DNA from: Xestospongia bergquistia
Taxonomy: Eukaryota; Porifera; Demospongiae; Haplosclerida; Petrosiidae
DNA: 64,000 nt
Reading direction: 5' to 3'
NCBI GenBank assembly: GCA_963965975.1
Contig: OZ014411.1
Span: 7,751,501-7,815,500 of the forward strand
Part shown: positions 46,002-58,300 of the stretch, piece by piece
Layout: the number at the start of each line of letters is the position of its first letter
Position numbering within the stretch: the stretch's first letter is position 1
The notes under the pieces: generated by a model
Told to the model about the DNA's origin: nothing
What the model saw: the letters and a program-made list of their open reading frames with translations, nothing else
The model's database searches: none
Translations under genes and position numbers: made by a program

Positions 46002-47300
46002 TTAAACGGTTATAGCACCATTTTTGTTGAAAATTGTAGATAGATATGGATATACAGCACACATTTTTTTTATTTTTTCTTGTTGCAAATAGCAGATACA
46101 ACAAATACAAATACTAAAATAGCAGGTAATAATAATGCCTAGTGACATTCCAAACGACATTGCATAAATAAGAGTCTTCTTCTTTATTAAGTTCATCTAC
46201 AACAAGAAGGTATTTTAAAGCTTTCATAATTAATACAAATAATACTTGAGTATGAATAGTTACACTTACCTCTATCAGTGGGTGTTGGTGTTGTAATAGT
46301 TCTATTAATAAACAACTCTCTATATATCTTCTTATCATGGCTACCTATGACATCACATGCTATACCATGCTTAACAACAAATACTTGAAAAAAAAACTTT
46401 GCAATGGTATGTATTGTTCATGTCCATATAACAGACATTTATTTGTCTCTGCTTGACAATTGTGATCATTTAAAATTCTACAAATCATGTGTTGTTGTTA
46501 TCTATTATTTTGTTAACAATTTTTGTCACAATGATTTTTGAGTTGTTGATGCCTTTACAAACACCAGCTGTCAATACATCAGTAGAAATTGTCAAATTTA
46601 ATAATGCCATTTCACAAAACATCGCACATCTTGTTTAAAAGAATCATCTCAGTTAAAATGTATTATGATAAATGAATTGTTATACGGAATAGTATCAGGT
46701 ACACATTTATCATTATTCCCAAAAGTATATAATAGGAAACTTTGTACTAGTCAAGAAAAGAGATTATATTTTATTTGACTCATCACCTGTACTTTCCATT
46801 GTTGTAGAATTAATAAAGTATTAATAATAATTGTAATATTAATATTAAAATAGTTTAATTATCAAATTTCATTAAAATATTATGTTAAGAGAGAAGTTAT
46901 TGTAATAAACTTTTGTCAATCAGTCAAACTATATATTTTAAGCTTTAGAAGAAATAGAAGAATTATTAACAGTATAACATTTTGACATTTGATTGTGAAT
47001 ATGCTGGGTCCCTACTTATTTGAATTTATTGAAATTAATCTATAAATACGTCATTGTCCAATTTACTGGAATATATTAGAAGACTACTACAGTCTGTATA
47101 TATAGCAAGATATATACAACTAAAGACTTTATTAATATAGTCTAACCTATTGTAGATCTTGAAACATAGGTTGCAATATCAGAAGTCAAGTTGGTCATAA
47201 TTTTTTCAATTGATGTATAACTTGTACCACTACTATAACATAAGACAGAAACTATTATACACAGCAAGTATGGAGAAGGATAGATCTCTTCTGAACAATA
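46002..47300 (-). pseudogene. Small membrane-protein gene or pseudogene, unrecognised
   Basis: A first-exon paralogue of 25570-25714 lies at about 47290-47150 (LLCIIVSVLCYSSG, TSIEKIMTNLTSD), ending at a phase-1 donor. No ATG is in frame because a stop precedes it. A matching phase-1 exon at about 46385-46275 reads VFVVKHGIACDVIGSHDKK and on to TTPTPTDR, then GTAAGT. Downstream, one frame encodes a strong membrane span (MSLGIIITCYFSICICCICY) followed by QQEKIKK, but the splice phase expected from the previous exon selects another frame. The layout (signal peptide, short Thr-rich ectodomain, single span) would be a type I membrane protein. With the start lost and the phase clash, a pseudogene is likelier. 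Confidence 0.3.
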
Positions 47301-47381
47301 TTATGTAAACTTAGTCAAATGTAAACCTACAAGAATATACAAATGTTAATAATTATATAATGTAGTCTAGTTATACTAAAC

Positions 47382-47563
47382 TGTGGCATAACTGTAAAGC
47401 ATTGTTACAAATGTGTTAACTTATGTGTAAATGTGTTATAGGACAGTACTAATGTGTTATATCTGTGGAATGTATACTTTACTATTTAAGTTACTGATTT
47501 TGTGATTTGAGATATAATATAATTGTGATAGTTGTTAAAAGATATACTTCGTCAAATACTACA
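47382..47563 (+). repeat. 5' LTR of the Ty3/gypsy fossil
   Basis: Begins TGTGGCATAAC and ends ACTACA. 182 bp, short for the family. Confidence 0.93.
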
Positions 47564-50500
47564 TGGTGGCAGCGATGGCCCAACTACATCTCTCTCTTCC
47601 TGAGCCTTTCAACTTCAGGAATCCTGAAGAATGGCCAAAGTGGAAACGTCGCTTTGAGCAATTCCGTATCGCCTCTGGGCTTGCGCAAGAAGACGAGAAA
47701 CGGCAAGTCAGCACTCTTTTGTATTGCCTTGGAGAAGAATCACAAGCCATACTGGACTCGACAGGAGTACCAAGCGAGGAGGCTATGACTTCCTATGATG
47801 GAATCATCGAAACTTTCGAATCCTTAAGGAAAAATGTTATCTTCGAGAGAGCTCGCTTTAATCGGCGTAATCAAGCGCCGGGGGAAACCTCCGAGCGATA
47901 CATTATGGAGCTCTACAAGCTAGCGGAAGACTGTGAGTATGGGGCAATGAAAGACGAGATGATACGTGACAGGCTGGTGGTAGGTATCAGAGACACAGTG
48001 CTGTCAGAACGGCCACAACTAGACCCGAAGCTCACCTTAGAATCGGCTAAGAAAGCTGTACGTCAACGAGAAGCTGTCAAGGAGCAACAGCAAACACTAA
48101 ACAAAGACGAACAAGGTACAGGCGCTCATGTAGCTGTAGACCAAGTCAGAGGAGGGAAGAGATTCAGTAAAATAAAAGAACCACGCAGTGGAAGAGAAAA
48201 GGCGAAGTCACGAAATGCAGAGTGCTCTCGCTGTGGTAAAGGACATCAAAAACACAAGTGCCCAGCAAAGGAGGCAACATGTCATCGGTGTAACAAGAAA
48301 GGACATTATAGTTCATGCTGTTACTCTAAGGTTGTGGGAGAAGTTAATACTCACTCGAGTCCCAATGAAATGGAATTAGACACGGTATTTTTGGACACAC
48401 TAATATCAGATGCCAATGAATATTGGAAAGCCAGAATAGAAGTCAATGGCACCAAGCTGCAGTTCAAGGTAGACACTGGAGCAGAGGTGACAGCAATGTC
48501 AGAAAAAGATTATCAGGGACTAAGAAAGGTGAACCTACAACCAACATCTAAGATCCTGTATGGACCGTCACATCACATACTCAAAACTATAGGTCAATTT
48601 AGGGGAAAAGTCAAATATGGTGAGAAACAATCTGAGCAACTCATTTTTGTCGTTAGGGGGCTGAAGACCAATTTATTGGGGTTACCAGCAATCATGGCAC
48701 TCAAGATAGCTGCAAGAACTGATGCTGTTATTGACCAAAAGACTCAACTATTTGAGAAATATCCATTGGTGTTTACTGGATTGGGATCATTTGGAGAGGA
48801 GTACTCCATCAAATTAAAAAATGATGCCAAACCACATGCCTTGTTCACTCCAAGACAAGTCCCACTACAATATCGTAGTAAAATCCAAAAAGATATGGAA
48901 CGCATGGAGTCTCTGGGAGTTATATCAAAAGTGGACGAACCAACACCATGGTGTGCTGGTATGGTTGCAGTACCCAAAAAGAATGGCTCAATCAGTATAT
49001 GCGTCGACTTACGACCACTGAATGAAAGCGTCCTCAGGGAAGTTCACCCACTTCCAAAAATTGACGATCTTCTAGCTCAATTATCAGGTGCCACTGTTTT
49101 TAGTAAACTAGATGCTAACAGTGGGTTCTGGCAGATACCGTTGGAAAAGGAGTCAAGACTATTAACTACCTTTATAACGCCAATGGGGAGATATTGTTTT
49201 AATAAGCTACCTTTCGAGATCACAAGTGCTCCGGAACATTTCCAGAAGCAGATGTCAAAAGTCTTGGTAGGACTAGAGGGAGCATTATGCCTTATTGATG
49301 ACATCTTGGTGTATGACCAAAACACAGGAAGAACATGATATCCGTCTCGAAGCAGTGCTCAAGAGGATTCAGAAGTCAGGAGTCACACTCAATCCTGAAA
49401 AATGTGAGTTTAGTAAAAGTAGTTTAACTTTTCTAGGTCATGTAGTTGACAAACACGGGGTACACCCAGACCCTCAGAAAACTGATGCAATTAACAAGAT
49501 GAAACCCCCAAAGAACGTCACAGAGTTGAGAAGGTTCCTAGGCATGGTGAATCAATTAGGAAAATTTACACCTCGATTAGCTGAACTCACCCACCCACTG
49601 AGAGAACTTCTAGGAAAAAGGAACCTCTGGAGATGGGAGTCACCACAGAACGTAGCATTTTCCCAAATTAAGGAAGAACTATCACAACACTAGTACCATA
49701 CAACATGGAAGCAGAAACAAAGGTCAGTGCAGATTCTTCCTCATATGGGGTAGGAGCAGTTCTACTGCAGAAACAACAACAATCGTGGAGACCAGTTGCT
49801 AATGCCTCTCGCTCACTATCTGAAACTGAAAAGAGATATGCTCAAGTGGAGAAGGAGGCATTGGCCATCACCTGGGCATGCGAAAGGTTTTCGACATATC
49901 TGTTAGGTATGCAATTTCTGATTGAAACAGACCACAAACCATTGATTTCATTACTGAGAATGAAACAATTAGACAACCTTCCTCCCAGGATACTTAGGTT
50001 CAGGATACGACTCACTCGCTTCAATTATGCAATTCAACATGTACCGGGCAAACTCTTATACACTGCGGATACCCTTTCAAGAGCACCACAGTGGGAAGAA
50101 ACAGACAAGAACTCACAAGATAGAACTGAGTCATTGATGGAAGTAGTGATTTCCGACTTACCTGCCAGTAAGCAACGACTTCATCACTACAGAATGGCAC
50201 AAAGGGCTGATCAAATTTGTCAAACTGTTATCAAGTATTGCCAGCAGGGGTGGCCTCGGAAATCTCAATTGAACATAGAAATGCAACAGTATCAGGAACA
50301 TCAAGCCCACTTCACAATTGGTGATGGATTACTTCTGTATAATACTCGCATAGTAGTTCCAAAAAGTCTCCGGAAAGAAACATTGGACAAAATCCACCGA
50401 GGACATCAAGGAATTGAAAGATGTCGAGCAAGAGCCAGGATGGCAGTATGGTGGCCAGGACTTTCCAAAGAAATTGTTGAGCTAGTGAAAAGTTGCCAAG

Positions 50501-51471
50501 AATGTACAAAACGATTCACACTGAAGCATGAACCGCTAATCCCTACCAAACTACCAGAATACCCATGGCAGGAAGTTGGGACTGACTTATTCACTTTTAA
50601 GAACAGTATTTATTTGGTAGTAGTTGATTACTTCTCAAGATATCCGGAAATCGCCCGCTTAACATCAACTACATCTCAGGGGATAATTATGGCCCTCAAG
50701 AAGGTATTTGCTCGTCTTGGTATACCAGAGCGTGTAAGAAGTGACAACGAACCTCAATATAGCTCCATGGAATTTGCCGAGTTTGCACAGCTATATGGAT
50801 TTGACCACAATACCAGCAGTCCCATCTTTTCACAAAGCAATGGACAAGCAGAAAGAACAGTCCAGACATTGAAGAATATACTACACAAGACAGATGACCC
50901 ATTTATGTCACTACTAGTCTATAGAAGCACCCCTATGTCATGGTGTGGATTAAGTCCTGCTGAGTTATGTATGGGTCGAAAACTGAGAGCAAACCTTCCT
51001 CAGACAATAGATCAGTTAAAACCCCAATGGTCAGTCATACATTGGGAATTTCTCCCGATTAAATGAAGCTTTCAAGAAGAAACAACAACAAGAATACCAC
51101 CGCCGATACAAAGCAAGACCATTACCACCAATACCAAATGACTCACCAGTGTGGGTTAATACTGGGACGACCATTATACCCGGACAAGTTATGAAACAAC
51201 ATGGCACTCCACGCTCTTATATCATCAAGACACCATCTGGTTTGCTTCGGAGGAATCGTCGTCACCTGAACCCATCACCCGGCCTGGAGTTAGGAACTCA
51301 GTAACTCATGATGACAACACTGATCAAGCACCAACCTCTGGAGACAGTGACATTGTAGAAGAACCATTACCAAGGCCTATAATGACAAGATCAAGAACTG
51401 GGACAGTCATTCATCCTCCGGAAAGATTCGGCAATGTAATCAGTTACTATTGACCACCAAAGAAAGGGAGA

Positions 51472-51653
51472 TGTGGCATAACTGTAAAGCATTGTTACAA
51501 ATGAGTTAACTTATGTGTAAATGTGTTATAGGACATTACTAATGTGTTATATCTGTAGAATGTATACTTCACTATTTAAGTTACTGATTTTGTGATTTGA
51601 GATATAATATAATTGTGATAGTTGTTAAAAGATATACTTCGTCAAATACTACA
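51472..51653 (+). repeat. 3' LTR of the Ty3/gypsy fossil
   Basis: Same length and ends as the 5' LTR; preceded by agaaagggaga. Confidence 0.93.
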
Positions 51654-51968
51654 TAAACCAGTCATTAATATACTAGATTAATGTTCATTTTAAACATAAT
51701 TTTTTGGAAGGAAACGTTAGATTTTAACAAAATGTTAGTAACCTCATGGGGAATATCTGGTCCTTTATAGAGATTTGATTAGTGAATGAAACCTTTATAT
51801 TTAAAATTACGTAAAGGAATTGTTAAATGTCAGTTCATTGTAAAGAACCTTGTGTAAACAGAACAGGGTTGGTAGTTGCATTGTCTTCACATTATAGCTA
51901 ATTGACTTCTTAAAGTGTGAACTTTAATGTACAATGTTTTAGGCATAAAATTTTGCGAAGGTATCATC

Positions 51969-52145
51969 ATGGCCAACACTGACAATGAACATCTTGCCAA
52001 TTTGATGAAATTAGAAGGAAATTATAAAGGAGACATTAAACAGGAAATTAAAGTTGAAAAAGCAGTTAAAAAAAGTTATGACAAGTGTATCATTTTTTTC
52101 AAAAAGAGAAGTGCATCAGATGATATACCCAGAAAGAAGAGGTGA
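51969..52145 (+). CDS. Short Lys-rich reading frame, unrecognised
   Basis: ATG GCC context at 51969 opens MANTDNEHLANLMKLEGNYK, then a Lys/Glu-rich middle and a basic end PRKKR before TGA, 58 residues. The stop overlaps a possible splice donor (AAGAG|GTGAGT at 52140), so this could instead be a first exon whose next exon is unknown. It lies between the LTR fossil and the IP3-receptor-like gene, which run on the other strand at this end. No family recognised. Confidence 0.25.
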   Translation: MANTDNEHLANLMKLEGNYKGDIKQEIKVEKAVKKSYDKCIIFFKKRSASDDIPRKKR

Positions 52146-52354
52146 GTTGATCCTGATTCTGATGAGATAATAGTTTTATCCAGTTTTTTTTTAATATAAT
52201 ATAATAGGTTTTTAATATAATTATAATATTTAGGTTTTTTATATAATATATTATTCAGGTTTTTTAATATCTTTTTATTAAAAAAAATTTCAGCAGTATA
52301 ATTTTAATAGCCAATAACAGCATATTTTATATAACAAATATCTTGCATCAAAAA

Positions 52355-55300
52355 TTAATGTTTAAAATCTGGAGAGTTATGTTTAATTTCATTTTGAATC
52401 TTTTCTTTCTCATCTTCTGTAATTTCATACTACATAAGTGAAGTAAAATGAGTTCCTATTTTTTCTACTTTGTTGTAAGTTGTAGTATTTTAAAAATAAC
52501 TTACAAGTCTCTTTAAAGTGAAAACAGACATGAGAAAGAACTTGGTTCTCACGTTTCACTTTATAATTTAATTTAATACTCTGTGTTTTTGAAGACACAT
52601 AACTCCACACTTCATCGTCACTTTTATCAACTTTTAGTAAATAAACTAATTTAAAACAAATTTCTGATTCCTCATACCTTGATCAAGTTTTTTGAGTACA
52701 TGATAAGCTCTAAACAGTGCTCGATGAACATCTTTGTCTTTACAGCTCTTAGAAAAAATGATGTGATATAATAAGTATTGGTATTGTAATTTTATGCATT
52801 ACTTGTACAATAGTATCAGTTTATAAGTTCTTACATATTTATATGTATATTTTGGTATAAGGAAATACAATAAATCAATAAAGGATAATATGTGACAGGT
52901 TGCAATAGCTAATTTTATAAAAATTATAAAAACGTACCATTAATCTTACTTAGAATGGGTCACCCTATTATAATAAATTTACTTGTTTATATAGCTCTTT
53001 TTCTGTAAGTTTCTTTAGTTTTGACTTGTGAAGGTCCCTTGCAATAATACCACATATTTGTTTGTGCTCTTTATCTGTTTCTTCTAGCAACACTTCTAAC
53101 AATTCAATAACTTTACATTTCATTGCCAATATTTCAGCTTTCTTATCCTACAAAAATTAAAAAGTTTATAAATATGATTAGAAAATTTATGAAAATTTTT
53201 GAAATCAAAATATTTCTAGATTAAAATAAACACTATATGCAGGACATTTTAATACATACATAGGAAATACTATAACTGTCATTAAAGCAGCATGAGCAGA
53301 AAATATATGAGATATGGAGATGTAAGTTCTATGGAGACTTTGCCATATTAAGTAATTAAAATTGTAAGTTGCCAGTACAAAGGCAGTTAGAAACATGATA
53401 AAGTATAACCTTTTTACAAACAATATACATCAAAGGTGTGCTAGGTACATGTGCGTGAGTGTGTTAAACTCTTTTTGAAAGTAATGACAAAGCTACATAA
53501 AGTGATAAATAGCCATAACAACAGTAATATTACTTTAATAAATGTAATAGAACCTGCATATCTGTTTATTCCTAGTATAATATTATTTAGTATACACCTA
53601 GTCAGATGTAGCTGAGTGAGACTCCTATGCTTATGTTAAAATTACTTAGATGCGTGCACATTTAAGAGTACATTTGAATTTTTAATGTAACTATACTCCT
53701 TGATATTATAATCATCATATGCATATCATCATACCTCACTTTTATCTACATCACAATCAGTGGAATATTCAAGGACATTGTTAATAAAATCTAGAACCTG
53801 ATTATTAATGACTTCGATCTGGTTTTTATGATTACCAGAACACATCTCAATAAGTGCCTAAATAAAAATATATAATTATATTGTTCAATATGACTATCAT
53901 AATATACAACTAGCTATAGAAGTACCTGGATTCCATCCTTTGTAAGTAAGATGGTTTCTGAACTAAGAGTTGATGTTTGGAATAGGACTGTAATTGCTCC
54001 AACAATATTGATTTGCTATTATCATAATAACATATAAACATAATAAAAATACAATTTATAAAGCAAAAAATATCTAAAGGTTGTCTTGTTAACAAGTAAC
54101 TGTAATAATAATAAGAGCTTGATCGATCACTCTTATTCAAATAAGCATATTTAAAAACTAAAATGAGTGACCAGTCATGATTATTGTTGTAGTGTTCATT
54201 GCAATGATGAATCTTATAAACTATAAGTAGTTTTTATTTGTGCAATACTAATAATTATGAGCATGTCTATGGCAAAATGTACAAACATGTGTGATTAGCT
54301 ATGACCCGCTTACCTCAGTTGTAGAGTGTTCTTGATATCTTAAGAGATTTTGCATATCTCTTTGTTGTCCATCACATAATTTAGCTATTAGTTTCAAAAC
54401 AACTCTGACTTGTTCTGTAGAATTTGCTAGGCAAGGTTTCTATACAAGATTAATTGGTATACACAGTCTTTAAAAAAAGCAATAAATTACCAACTGATTA
54501 GATGGCAATGAAAAAGTTGAATGTTTTTCATCAATAAGATCCTGTTGGTTATTTGAACTCTTCTTATCATCTCCTTGAGATGATGCCTCACTTGAAGTTG
54601 ACAATGTCTCAACTTCATCCACTACAATTTTCACTATTGCTATTGAGCTGTCTATATCTTCATATTCTTTTGAACTTTTATCTAATCTGATGAAGTGTTT
54701 GCATTACCTAATCAAATAATACTCACTACTTTACCTTATGTGATAAGTTGGAGATGGTGTAGCTAATTTAATTAACTTAACCATTCTGTCTAATAATGAT
54801 ATGAGTTCCTCTGGAAATTTCATAATGCTCTTCTGAATATCACATTTGTCATTAGTAAGAAGAACACATAGATATGCCATGATTTGAACTGCATAATAAT
54901 CATTAGAGTTCTGAAGAAGCAAAAGAGCCTACACAAATGAAAATGAAACAAAAAGTACAGACTTTATATTTTAAACAAAATAGAAAAATTCAACTAGCTA
55001 CTTGAAAATTAAATAGAATTTACCTTAGCAAGACATTGTTCATGACACTGTGAATCATCACTAAGATAAACATGCAATCATGTAACAAGAAAGTATATGA
55101 ATACCTTATACTTGTATAATGAAACAAAATTTGCAGTATTGTTAATGAGTGTGTAAATTGTTGTTGACTGCTTACCTGACACCAGCATTGTTTGTTTAAA
55201 GCACTTATAATACAAAGGATACATAATTATACAAGTGAAATGTGGTTACCTAAATACTTGAATAAAAACATCCCAATGTACATCCACAATGTTTATTTCA

Positions 55301-58300
55301 CAAGTACCTCTAATAACAAAGCAGACAAATAGTTTAAAAATAAATGTAAAGTTCTTACAATTTTTTTTGAAATTTCTTGAAGATTGTTACAGCTAAGTTT
55401 TGGTGATATTCTGCTTTTGTTTCTATGCCAGTTAGATCGTCTAAATCTATTAAAGATGATATTGTGACTACAATTTATTTTTTCTCATGAACATGCTTTG
55501 AATAGTGAAAATTTTTAAATGGACTATGGTAATTACGTGTAGACCTTTTTCCATCTCACTTCTTCCTGGAGTCCATTTATAGACCGTCTTATAATTTCTT
55601 ACAAAAAATTGAAGCTTCTCATTGATGTGTACTTCATCATCAGGTGTAGCTTTACTTCTGAATGTCTATATATATCACCTTTTATTTAAGTTTATTTATT
55701 ACTAGTGTTTACTTTTGATGCGGAAATTGTGGTGTGTGGCTTCACCGGGTGAGACATTAAACTATCATAATCACCTTTATTTAGAAGTAAATTTCTACAA
55801 GATTGAGCACAAACTAAAGCCTAAAAAAGTTGAATTTAAAAATACAATTTTATATTAACAGTGATTTGCCTTACCTTATCAAATTTTAGAATACACACAG
55901 GAGAGATTTCTAATTGCCAAAGTACTTGAAAAACAGAAGTTATTAATGGTACTAAACCATAAGCCATATACACAAACTCTGTCCTGAAGGTAGTCTCTTT
56001 GCCTTCTAATAAGAGACCAGACCAGATCTACAGTTTCAAACAGCTTTAGTTATAACACAAAACATTTGTAAATAACTTCTAATTAAATATGACAAAGACT
56101 AATTATAGATGAAAGGGACTCTTAAATGAAAATGCTATGATTTTAAAACTCTAATGAAAAATTTGGAATTTTAGAATTTATGAATATATACAACTTTCGT
56201 TATATATCATTACAAACTAACATATTTAACAAGGACGCATTGACATAGGACTGTTAACTTCCATACTTTCAACAATTGCTTAGATATAATACTAAAATAC
56301 AATTCATCCATTTAACCATGATAAACACAAGACGTTTGTAAATAACTTGTTAATTAAATATGATAAAGACTCTTAAATGAATGATTTCAAGCTCTAATAA
56401 ATGATTTCAGAATTTATGTATATAGATTTTTAAAATAAAATTAGCCTTTGTTTTATCTTCAAAGAGCAAGTACTCAACAGTATACAACCTTTGTTACATA
56501 TTTGCACAAACTAACATTTTTATCAAGGACACGTTGCCATTGGACTGTTAACTTCCATACTTTTTTAACAATTGTGTAGATATAATATTTAAATACAATT
56601 CATCCACTTAACTATAATATACTATCTTAGGTTTTCCATAGCATTACAATTCATATTAAATATACTGATACACATAAACTGTACCTATGTATCCTATATC
56701 ATATGTGTACTTACATGGCAGTTCTCAAAGTATGTTTTAAATTGTAATATTGAGTATTCGGCAATACAATCTTCAAATGAGGTCACACACTCATTAATAT
56801 GATCCCAAAGACATCTATAAATTTTTTTTATAAAGACAAACAATAAAATAACTTAATTTTTGATTGAAAATTCCTATAATAATTATAACTTACATGTACA
56901 CTTCAGACATAATTTGAGAAATAATCTGATGACAAGGTCTTTCAGTTGCAACATATGCCTCAGTAAGTAAGCGGACAAATGGTGTTTTATGCTCTAATAG
57001 GATATCTTTGCTACAGATGATCCTGAAATATTGCAAAAATTAAAATATTGAGTAATAAGGTTGATTATTAAATTTGTAGAGAAATTGTTGAAGTTCTGTT
57101 TCAAATGACAATTTCTTTTATCTTATTCTAATTTTAGCCTTTATTCCCTTAATAACTAAATATATCATGATAGACAAGCCATGCTAACAACCATATAGCT
57201 TCATTGCATATCTTTTAGTTTGGAAGAATTGATAAACAGTACATAATTATATTTCATTATAATCTATCCTACTAACCTGATAAGGTCATCAAGTGTAAAA
57301 ATATCCTGACATATATCTTCTGCAAACCTGCATTTTCCCTCACAAGCAGTTGCTAGCATGTTACAAATACAAAGGATTCTTAGCACTTTAATATTCTCTT
57401 CAGGGTTCTTTTTATACTATTATTTTGAAAACATCACAAATTTTACACTTACAATATTTACTCACTTCTACTAACATTTTAATTATCTTTTGTATTTCAT
57501 CTCTGTTCATTAACTTGTGGACTCCCCTATTCTTATAAAATAGCATTGCTATGATGTTTTGATTATCCTTTATAACACTCATTTGGCGAGGCTGTAGCAA
57601 AAACGTCAATTACAAATACAAACATATGACTTTGTGTACCTTCATAATGATTTCCAGTGTACAATAGAATTTTAAATACTCTCTAGACAATTCCAAATTA
57701 TTTGCAAGTGAATACATTTGCTGAATATCATGTTCACTTAAACACTGACACAATTGAGAATTATTTTTAAAGACCTTTAAACAACAATATAAATTATATA
57801 TATATATATATATATATAAGTATATAGTTATCTTTGTAGTGTACGCTTCACCTTAGTTAGTAGATTTGCTACAGAGGAAACACTTTTTGTGGCTTTCAAC
57901 AACTCTTCAGTATGAGTGAAAATTTCTCTCTTCACCTACAGACATGTGTAATTCTGAGTGAAAAGTGATGTGTTATGAACAAAATATTAATATAGCAATC
58001 ACATTATTATGTGGCTTTATAGAAATAAAAATGTAATTCAATAGATATAGTGCATACATGATGACTTCGTGTTACCATGTCATTTTCACAACAAATAATT
58101 TCAAGGGTTTTGCAAGCATTGGTCAGATGGGTCTCAATAACTGGACTCTCATCCTTATTGCAATTATCTAACACAAACTTCATTATAACTTTGAATACAC
58201 CTGAAAAAATATGTATTATATAATTATTATATTTCTTATAAGTATTTTGACTGATGTGGCAATGAGTTTAAAATCTTCATATGAGTATACTGTTTGTGGT

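Larger units (their letters stand above)
47382..51653 (+). mobile_element. Ty3/gypsy LTR retroelement fossil
   Basis: It is bounded by two 182-bp LTRs (47382-47563 and 51472-51653) that differ at about four positions (roughly 2%), with a 5-bp target duplication TAAAC on each side (47377-47381, 51654-51658). A primer-site-like tggtggcagcgatgg follows the first LTR, and a purine tract precedes the second. Parts in order: gag with two zinc knuckles (about 47.57-48.35 kb), protease (about 48.4-48.7 kb), reverse transcriptase (about 48.8-49.6 kb), RNase H (about 49.7-50.1 kb), and integrase with an HHCC-type zinc region (about 50.3-51.2 kb). No envelope-like gene. The coding region is broken, with about three interruptions. 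Insertion looks recent by LTR similarity. Confidence 0.93.

Noticed and set aside
46114-46338. 74-codon frame overlapping the membrane-span exon
   Set aside because: It reads through an intron boundary; only part of it may be exon, covered by the 46002-47300 entry.
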